Part shown: piece by piece, positions 58,589-64,000 of the stretch
Layout: every line of letters starts with the position of its first letter
How positions within the stretch are numbered: position 1 is the first letter of the stretch
Source: Cupriavidus basilensis OR16
GTDB lineage: Bacteria; Pseudomonadota; Gammaproteobacteria; Burkholderiales; Burkholderiaceae
Length of the DNA stretch: 64,000 nucleotides
Assembly: GCF_000243095.1 (NCBI RefSeq)
Contig: NZ_AHJE01000048.1
Coordinates: forward strand, 62,001 to 126,000
Direction of reading: 5' to 3'
The notes under the pieces: generated by a model
What the model was told of the DNA's origin: nothing
Databases searched by the model: none
Seen by the model: only the letters and a program-made list of their open reading frames with translations
Translations under genes and position numbers: made by a program

Positions 58589-59584
58589 CTATTCCGGCTG
58601 CACGCCCGCCACGCGGATCACCTTGTCCCAGCGCACCTTCTCGCTCGCCATGGTCTGGCGCAACGATTGCGGCGCGGTGCCGGCCGGCACGAAATACTGG
58701 GCGCGCATCTTGGCGCGCACGTCCTCGCTGCCGATGATGGCCACCAGCTCGCGATAGAGCCGGTCGATCACCGGGGCGGGCGTTCCCGCCGGGGCCAGCA
58801 CTGCTTGCCACGAGATCGCCTCGAAGCCGGGATAGCCGGATTCCGCTACCGTTGGCACCGCGGGCAGCAGGCTGGTACGTCCGCTGGTGGTGACCGCGAT
58901 GATGCGCAGCTTGCCGGCGGTCACCAGCGGCATGGCGATGGCCGGCACCATGAAGCCGGCCTGCACCTGGCCGCCGACCATGGCGGTGGTGATCTGCGCG
59001 AACCCCGGATAGGGGATGTGCTGGAGGTCGATGCCGGCCGCCGCCTTGAGCTGCTCCATGGCCAGGTGGGCGGCACTGCCGTTGCCCACCGAGCCGTAGT
59101 TCAGCACGCCCGGCCGGGAACGGGCCAGGGCCACGAATTCCCGCACGTCGTGCACGGGCAGGCGAGCATCCACCACCAGCACGTTGGGCGAAGTGGCCAC
59201 CAGCGATATGGGGCTGAGCTGGCGCACCGGGTCGTAGCCAAGATGGCGCGACAGGGTGGGCGCGGTGACCAGCGGGCCATTGATGGTCAGCAGCAGGGTA
59301 TAGCCGTCCGGGGCGGCCCTGGCCACCATGCCGGTGCCGATGTTGCCCCCGGCACCCGGGCGGTTTTCCACCACCACGGGTTGCCCGAGCGCCACGGACA
59401 GCCTCTCGGTCAGCAGGCGCGCGATCAGGTCGGGCGAAGACCCGGCCGGGAACGGCACTACCATGCGGACCGGCTTTACCGGCCAGGGCTGGGGGGCGGA
59501 TGCGGGCGCAGCCAGCGCGGTGCCAACCACGCCGGGCATGGCGCAGGCGGCAAGGGCTTTCAGGACGCGGCGACGATCTTCCAT
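58589..59584 (-). CDS. Bug-family tripartite tricarboxylate receptor (TctC-like)
   Basis: The 331-residue product is a periplasmic solute-binding protein of the Bug family, very numerous in Cupriavidus and Bordetella. A Tat-like start (MEDRRRVLKALAACAMPG) leads to the mature VKPVRMVVPFPAGSSPDLIAR. Family motifs are VVENRPGAGGNIGTGMVARAAPDGYTLL (in parts) and YGSVGNGSAAHLAMEQLK. The ligand cannot be inferred. No TctA/TctB partners are adjacent. It is 7 bases from the gpsA stop; a start five codons upstream would overlap gpsA. Confidence 0.9.
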   Translation of the reverse strand: MEDRRRVLKALAACAMPGVVGTALAAPASAPQPWPVKPVRMVVPFPAGSSPDLIARLLTERLSVALGQPVVVENRPGAGGNIGTGMVARAAPDGYTLLLTINGPLVTAPTLSRHLGYDPVRQLSPISLVATSPNVLVVDARLPVHDVREFVALARSRPGVLNYGSVGNGSAAHLAMEQLKAAAGIDLQHIPYPGFAQITTAMVGGQVQAGFMVPAIAMPLVTAGKLRIIAVTTSGRTSLLPAVPTVAESGYPGFEAISWQAVLAPAGTPAPVIDRLYRELVAIIGSEDVRAKMRAQYFVPAGTAPQSLRQTMASEKVRWDKVIRVAGVQPE

Positions 59585-59591
59585 CCTGCGC

Positions 59592-60608
59592 TCACTCATC
59601 GCGCGCATCGCGCTGGAGCAGCCGCGCCACCGCGTCGGCGGCAGGCAGCCCCTCGAACAGCACGGCGCATACCGCGCGCGTGATCGGCATCTCGACGCCC
59701 TTGGCCGCGGCCAGCGCCGCCACGGCCTGCGCGCAACGCACGCCTTCGGCAACATGGCCCAACTCGGCCAGGACCTGCGCCAGCGTCTTGCCCTCGGCCA
59801 GTTGCTGGCCGACCTTGCGATTGCGCGAGAGGTCGCCCGTGGCGGTCAGGATCAGGTCGCCCATGCCCGCCAGGCCCATGAAGGTTTCGATACGTCCGCC
59901 CAGCGCCATGCCGAGCCGGGTCATCTCGGCCAGCCCGCGCGTCACCAGCGCAGCGCGCGCGTTCAGGCCAAGGCCCAGGCCATCGCTGGCGCCGGTGGCG
60001 ATGGCCAGCACGTTCTTGACCGCACCCCCCACCTCGGCGCCGACCAGGTCGTCGCTGCCGTAGATGCGCATGGCATGGTGATGGAACGCCTGCTGCGCGA
60101 GTTCGGCGAGCGCGGGCGAGGTGCCCGCCACGGTCAGCGCGCAGGGCAAGCCCAGCGCCACTTCACGGGCGAAACTGGGGCCGGTCAGCACGCCGTAGCT
60201 GGTGTCGCCGAGACGACCAAGCGCGCTGAGCTCGTCGCGCACCATCTGGTGCGGCAAGGCATTGGTGCCCGCCTCGAAGCCCTTGCACAGCCAGAGCATG
60301 CGCAAGCCAGAGGCCTGGCGCGCGGCCAGCCGGCGGGTCATTTCGCGCAGGCCCGAGACCGGCGTGGCAACGATCACCAGGCCATTGGGGTCGACATCCG
60401 CATGCGCCGCGGCCAGATCGAAATCGACTTGCACCGCGAGCCGCCCGGACAGCGGCACGCCGGGCAGGTAGGTGGCATTGACGCGCTCGGCGCCGATGGC
60501 GGCCAGTTGGGCGGCATCACGCCCCCACAGCACCACATCGTGGGCCGCGGCGGCATGGCTGGCGAGCGCGGTGCCCCAGGCACCTGCACCGAAGACGGTG
60601 ATTTTCAT
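59592..60608 (-). CDS. gpsA: Glycerol-3-phosphate dehydrogenase [NAD(P)+]
   Basis: GpsA makes glycerol 3-phosphate for phospholipids. The 338-residue product starts [20 protein letters not shown], the dinucleotide-binding motif. [19 protein letters not shown] and the catalytic Lys region [17 protein letters not shown] are present, as is the C-terminal [22 protein letters not shown]. Intact. It lies downstream of secB, with a terminator hairpin between; the order grxC-secB-gpsA is conserved in Burkholderiales. Confidence 0.96.
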   Translation of the reverse strand: MKITVFGAGAWGTALASHAAAAHDVVLWGRDAAQLAAIGAERVNATYLPGVPLSGRLAVQVDFDLAAAHADVDPNGLVIVATPVSGLREMTRRLAARQASGLRMLWLCKGFEAGTNALPHQMVRDELSALGRLGDTSYGVLTGPSFAREVALGLPCALTVAGTSPALAELAQQAFHHHAMRIYGSDDLVGAEVGGAVKNVLAIATGASDGLGLGLNARAALVTRGLAEMTRLGMALGGRIETFMGLAGMGDLILTATGDLSRNRKVGQQLAEGKTLAQVLAELGHVAEGVRCAQAVAALAAAKGVEMPITRAVCAVLFEGLPAADAVARLLQRDARDE

Positions 60609-60681
60609 GGCGGTTTGCCTCGCTTGTTCGGCCTCGAAGCCTTAAGCCTTGCGCGCCACGAATGACGCGGGCCGGAAAGAC

Positions 60682-60704
60682 AAAACGGGGCCGAAGCCCC
60701 GTCT
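60682..60704 (-). terminator. Intrinsic terminator after secB
   Basis: On the minus strand ACGGGGC and GCCCCGT pair around the tetraloop TTCG, followed by TTTTG. It would end or attenuate secB transcription before gpsA. Confidence 0.7.
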
Positions 60705-60725
60705 TTACGACATCCTGCAGCAGGA

Positions 60726-61244
60726 TCAGTGACGAGCCTGGCTGCCGTCGGGCATCACGATGCCACTGTTGCCACCCGGCGCGGCTTCAGCCTCTTCCAT
60801 CGCGGCCTGCAGGCGCTGTTCGTACAGGGCCTGGAAGTTGATTTCCGACAGATGGATGGCCTGGAAGCCGGCGCGGGTGATCACGTCGGCGATATTGCCG
60901 CGCAGGTACGGGTAAAGAATGGTCGGGCAGGCAATGCCCAGCAGCGGGTCGAGCTGCTCCACCGGCACGTTGCGGATATCGAAGATGCCGGCCTGGTGGG
61001 CTTCCACCAGGAAGGCAACCTTGTCCTGCACCTTGGTGGTCACGGTACCCGTTACCACGACCTCGAAGATGCCTTCCTGCAGTTGCGAGGCACCCACGTT
61101 CACCTGCACTTCCACGGCCGGCGCTTCGGTCTCGAGGAAGATGCCGGGCGAATTCGGCTGCTCGAGCGACATGTCCTTCAGGTACACACGCTGGATGTTG
61201 AAGAACGGCTGGTCTTCCTGCTGATTGTTCTGCTGGTCGCTCAT
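60726..61244 (-). CDS. secB: Protein-export chaperone SecB
   Basis: SecB is a tetrameric chaperone that keeps precursors unfolded and hands them to SecA. The 172-residue product starts [20 protein letters not shown], with the Gln-rich start common in the genus. Core elements are [26 protein letters not shown]-type strands ([20 protein letters not shown]), and [20 protein letters not shown]. The variable acidic tail ends at GSQARH. Length is usual. Confidence 0.96.
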   Translation of the reverse strand: MSDQQNNQQEDQPFFNIQRVYLKDMSLEQPNSPGIFLETEAPAVEVQVNVGASQLQEGIFEVVVTGTVTTKVQDKVAFLVEAHQAGIFDIRNVPVEQLDPLLGIACPTILYPYLRGNIADVITRAGFQAIHLSEINFQALYEQRLQAAMEEAEAAPGGNSGIVMPDGSQARH

Positions 61245-61407
61245 GAAAGGCTTCCGGAAAAATGGGCGTTGGGGGCCAGGCGTACGGGACCTTTGCACCG
61301 CGGGCGGGGTTGGCCCAGGGTCACGGCCCGGGTCGGCACCCGGTTGGAAAACGCATATGGTACATGACGCGGGTGGCGAATTCACCCGCGGCGAGACTGG
61401 CGGCGCT

Positions 61408-61665
61408 TCAGGCGGCCAGCAGCGGCACCAGGCCGCCCTGGCGATCGAGCGCCGAGAGATCGTCGAAGCCACCCACGTGGGTCTCGTCGATGTAGATCTG
61501 CGGCACGGTGCGGCGACCGGTGCGGCTCATCATTTCCTCACGCTTGCCGGGCTCGCGGTCGATCAGGACTTTCTCGATCGACTCCACGCCTTTGGCCTTC
61601 AGAAGGCGCTCGGCCATCTGGCAATACGGACAAACTACCGTGCTGTACATCACAACGCGGGCCAT
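61408..61665 (-). CDS. grxC: Glutaredoxin 3
   Basis: GrxC reduces disulfides with glutathione. The 85-residue product starts [21 protein letters not shown], with the active site CPYC at residues 12-15. The cis-Pro [18 protein letters not shown] (GSH-binding region) follows. Length fits. It lies directly upstream of secB, in the conserved group rhodanese-grxC-secB-gpsA. Confidence 0.95.
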   Translation of the reverse strand: MARVVMYSTVVCPYCQMAERLLKAKGVESIEKVLIDREPGKREEMMSRTGRRTVPQIYIDETHVGGFDDLSALDRQGGLVPLLAA

Positions 61666-61770
61666 GCGCATCTCCTTTGAAACGGGATTCTGGACGTTGG
61701 TCGGGCACTCGCAAGGCGGACAGGCGCGGCGGCAAATGGCATGCCGCCGGCACCGCTTGGCTATCGCAGC

Positions 61771-62184
61771 TTACTTGACCACGGGCAGGCCGGCTTGCTG
61801 CCACGCGGCCAGGCCGCCTTCGAGCGAATAGATCTCACTGTAACCTGCTTCCTTCAGGGCTGCTTGACCCTTGCCCGAGCGCTGGCCGGTCTGGCACACG
61901 ACGATGATGGGGACGGACTTGTCCTTTGCAAGGCTGGCGGCACGGCTTGCCAGGTCGGCAAGTGGCGCGCTCTTGGCTTGCGGCAGGTGGCCCTTGGCGT
62001 ATTCCGTGGCTTCCCGGATATCCACGACCACCGCATTGCGCTTGTTGATCAGCTGGGTCGCGGCGGCCGGGTTGACGGTCTTGCCGGAGGTCCCGCGCGA
62101 AATGGCGGGCCACGCCAGCAGGCCGCCCGACACCACGGCGAGGGCGATCAAGGCAAGGTTGTTGTAGTCGGCGAAGAAATTCAC
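61771..62184 (-). CDS. Membrane-anchored rhodanese-like protein
   Basis: The 137-residue product has one N-terminal transmembrane helix ([21 protein letters not shown]) and a rhodanese domain with the active-site loop [10 protein letters not shown] (catalytic Cys present) and [19 protein letters not shown]. The start is GTG62184 (VNFFADYNN); no ATG fits. It probably handles sulfane sulfur at the cytoplasmic membrane. Divergent from gpmA, as in other Burkholderiaceae. Confidence 0.88.
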   Translation of the reverse strand: MNFFADYNNLALIALAVVSGGLLAWPAISRGTSGKTVNPAAATQLINKRNAVVVDIREATEYAKGHLPQAKSAPLADLASRAASLAKDKSVPIIVVCQTGQRSGKGQAALKEAGYSEIYSLEGGLAAWQQAGLPVVK

Positions 62185-62214
62185 GTTGGCATTCCGGTGG
62201 GTTGAGTCGGCGGC

Positions 62215-62220
62215 ATTATA
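62215..62220 (-). promoter_or_regulatory. Probable -10 box for the rhodanese-grxC-secB unit
   Basis: A perfect TATAAT on the minus strand lies 31 bases upstream of the rhodanese start. No clear -35 is found at 16-18 bases. Confidence 0.4.
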
Positions 62221-62324
62221 AAATAGGCGGTTTGGCGCCCGCGAACCGCTATTGTCTCCTAGTTGACACATCTGCGGCGATATGTGGCAGGGCGCACACA
62301 GGTTTCTCACGCTTTGGAAGCAGC

Positions 62325-63071
62325 ATGTACAAACTCGTTCTCATCCGCCACGGCGAATCCACGTGGAATCTCGAAAACCGCTTCACGGGCTGGGTCGACG
62401 TTGACCTCACCGACACCGGCGTGGCCCAGGCCAAGCTGGGCGGCAAGCTACTGCGCGAGGCAGGGCTTGCCTTCGACGTAGCGTACACGTCGGTGTTGAA
62501 GCGTGCCATCCGCACGCTGTGGCACGTGCAGGACGAAATGGACCTGATGTGGATCCCGGTCCGGAACGAATGGCGCCTGAACGAACGCCACTATGGCTCG
62601 CTGTCCGGCCTGAACAAGGCCGAGACCGCCGCCAAGTTCGGCAACGAGCAAGTGCTGGTATGGCGCCGCAGCTACGACACCCCGCCGCCGGCGCTCGAAT
62701 CGGACGATCCGCGTGCGGCTTACGACGATCCACGCTACGCTCAAGTGCCGCGCGAGCAGATTCCGCTGACCGAATGCCTGAAGGACACGGTCGAGCGCGT
62801 GCTGCCGCTATGGAACGAATCCATCGCACCCGACATCAAAGCGGGGAAGCGCGTGGTAATCGCGGCCCATGGCAACAGCATCCGCGCGCTGGTGAAATAC
62901 CTGGACCAGATCTCGGATGACGACATCGTTGGCATCAACATCCCCAATGGCACCCCGCTCGTGTACGAGCTGGATGCCGACTTGCGCCCGCTGCGTCATT
63001 ACTACCTGGGCGACCAGGAAGCGATCGCAGCCTCCCTGGCCGCCGTGGCGAACCAAGGCAAGGCAAACTGA
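62325..63071 (+). CDS. gpmA: 2,3-bisphosphoglycerate-dependent phosphoglycerate mutase
   Basis: GpmA interconverts 3- and 2-phosphoglycerate in glycolysis. The 248-residue product starts [20 protein letters not shown] with the phosphorylated His9 in [20 protein letters not shown] and the second His in [17 protein letters not shown] are present. Length is standard. A strong GC hairpin without a T run (63073-63112) follows the stop. It precedes the ctpA gene, an order common in Burkholderiales. Confidence 0.96.
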   Translation: MYKLVLIRHGESTWNLENRFTGWVDVDLTDTGVAQAKLGGKLLREAGLAFDVAYTSVLKRAIRTLWHVQDEMDLMWIPVRNEWRLNERHYGSLSGLNKAETAAKFGNEQVLVWRRSYDTPPPALESDDPRAAYDDPRYAQVPREQIPLTECLKDTVERVLPLWNESIAPDIKAGKRVVIAAHGNSIRALVKYLDQISDDDIVGINIPNGTPLVYELDADLRPLRHYYLGDQEAIAASLAAVANQGKAN

Positions 63072-63232
63072 GGCGCGGGCCGGGCGAACGCCGCAAGGCT
63101 CGCCCGGCCGCCTCATGCAGTGGACCAGGCCTTTTTTGCTGCTCCCTCTTATACTGTCGGAAAAATCCGGTCGGCGCGATGCGCCAGGCCGTCTCCGACA
63201 CAGCACAATCCTCACACGTTCAGGCAGCCCTC

Positions 63233-64000
63233 ATGCGTAAGACGCTCAAGAACATCAGTCTTGTTACTGCCGGACTCGTCGCCGGCGTGCTCGCCACGCT
63301 GCAACTATCGGCCACCGCGCAGAACTCTCCGGGGCCGTTGCCGCTGGAGCAGTTGCGCTTGATGGCCGACATCTTCGGCCAGATCAAGCGCGAGTACGTC
63401 GAACCGGTGGACGACAAGAAGCTGCTGACCGAAGCCATCAAGGGCATGGTCGCCAGCCTGGATCCGCATTCGGCCTACCTGGACGAGAAGGACTTCAAGG
63501 AACTGCAGGAAGGCACGCGCGGACGCTTCGCCGGCCTGGGGATCGAAATCTCGCAGGAAGAAGGGCTGGTCAAGGTGATCAACCCGATCGAAGACACCCC
63601 CGCCTTCCGCGCCGGCATCCAGCCCGGCGACCTGATCACCCGCATCGACGACAAGCCCGTGCGCGGCCTGCCGCTGGAGCAAGCGGTCAAGCGCATGCGC
63701 GGCGAGCCGGGCACCAAGGTCACGCTGACCATCTATCGCAAGAGCGACGAACGCACCTTCCCGGTGTCGATCACGCGCGCGGAGATCCGCGTGCAGTCGG
63801 TCAAGGCCAAGCTGATCGACAATGACCGCCTCGCCTGGGTGCGCCTGACCAGCTTCCAGGAGCGCACGGTGGCCGACCTGGGCAAGAAGCTGGACGAACT
63901 GGCCCAGAAGAACCCCAACCTGAAGGGCGTGATCCTGGACCTGCGCAACAACGGTGGCGGCGTGCTGCAAGGCGCGGTCGGCGTGGCTGCGGCCTTCCTG
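63233..64000 (+). CDS. ctpA: C-terminal processing peptidase (S41), partial at window edge
   Basis: S41 proteases cleave periplasmic proteins at C-termini. The first 256 codons are in the window; the gene continues past base 64000. A signal/anchor (MRKTLKNISLVTAGLVAGVL) is followed by LMADIFGQIKREYVEPVDD and SLDPHSAYLDEKDFKEL, a PDZ domain (GLGIEISQEEGLVKVINPI, AGIQPGDLITRIDD), and the start of the protease domain (VILDLRNNGGGVLQGAVGVA). The catalytic Ser and Lys would lie beyond the edge. Confidence 0.94.
   Translation, partial: MRKTLKNISLVTAGLVAGVLATLQLSATAQNSPGPLPLEQLRLMADIFGQIKREYVEPVDDKKLLTEAIKGMVASLDPHSAYLDEKDFKELQEGTRGRFAGLGIEISQEEGLVKVINPIEDTPAFRAGIQPGDLITRIDDKPVRGLPLEQAVKRMRGEPGTKVTLTIYRKSDERTFPVSITRAEIRVQSVKAKLIDNDRLAWVRLTSFQERTVADLGKKLDELAQKNPNLKGVILDLRNNGGGVLQGAVGVAAAFL

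Noticed and set aside
63073-63112. Terminator after gpmA
   Set aside because: The GC stem is strong but there is no T run, so it is not listed as an intrinsic terminator.

Overview
The window looks like chromosomal core DNA of a high-GC betaproteobacterium of the Burkholderiaceae, most likely Cupriavidus. Indicators are the block kdsD-lptC-lptA-lptB-rpoN-hpf-ptsN-hprK-rapZ, the run mutY-mutM-TPR-lolB-ispE-tRNA-Gln-prs-rplY-pth, the caa3 oxidase cluster on one strand, and the protein sequences themselves. This is recognition from family knowledge, not a database search. I found no insertion sequence, prophage, CRISPR array, integrase or toxin-antitoxin pair.

Layout. 0.1-5.5 kb: ssb, a broken MFS transporter, uvrA. 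5.5-11.8 kb: adenosine-specific kinase, Na/Pi cotransporter, apt, DJ-1/PfpI, an RHH protein, a Kef-type antiporter. 11.9-15 kb: LPS export (kdsD, lptC, lptA, lptB), with kdsC missing from the place where it is usually found. 15.1-21.1 kb: sigma-54 and the nitrogen PTS (rpoN, hpf, ptsN, hprK, rapZ), psiF, a LON-domain protein. 21.2-25.4 kb: the GO repair genes mutY and mutM with a dynamin-like GTPase between them. 25.5-31.5 kb: TPR protein, lolB, ispE, tRNA-Gln(TTG), prs, rplY, pth. 31.6-37.5 kb: ferredoxin, coaD, rsmD, two M16 peptidases, divergent ftsY. 37.6-44.2 kb: a GST/FAH pair, nasT and the nitrate ABC transporter, ybiB, pirin. 44.4-55.3 kb: rpoH, then the caa3 oxidase and heme A genes (sco, ctaB, ctaA, surf1, ctaE, ctaG, ctaD, ctaC). 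55.3-64 kb: DUF2244, methyltransferase, comF, trmL, a Bug receptor, gpsA, secB, grxC, rhodanese, gpmA, and the start of a C-terminal processing protease.

Two regulatory regions stand out. Upstream of nrtA there is a -24/-12 sigma-54 promoter, then two small hairpins with identical AACGAC hexaloops (A at position 1, G at position 4, as in ANTAR targets), then an intrinsic terminator. The ANTAR protein NasT is encoded just upstream, so this reads as a nitrate-responsive antitermination leader. Upstream of rpoH a near-perfect CIRCE element overlaps a sigma-70-like -10 box, which suggests HrcA control of the heat-shock sigma factor.

The most unusual property of the window is damage. About fifteen lesions (frameshifts, in-frame deletions, gene-to-gene fusions, one 16-bp duplication) fall in genes that are otherwise well conserved. 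They include lptB (Walker A lost), ftsY (G3 motif lost), pth, uvrA, mutY, the nrtA/nrtB junction and the FAH/maiA junction. Several of these genes are essential in related bacteria, so consensus or assembly error is more likely than real decay. There are also many short tandem duplications (8, 9, 16 and 18 bp). Reads across the junctions would settle which explanation is right.
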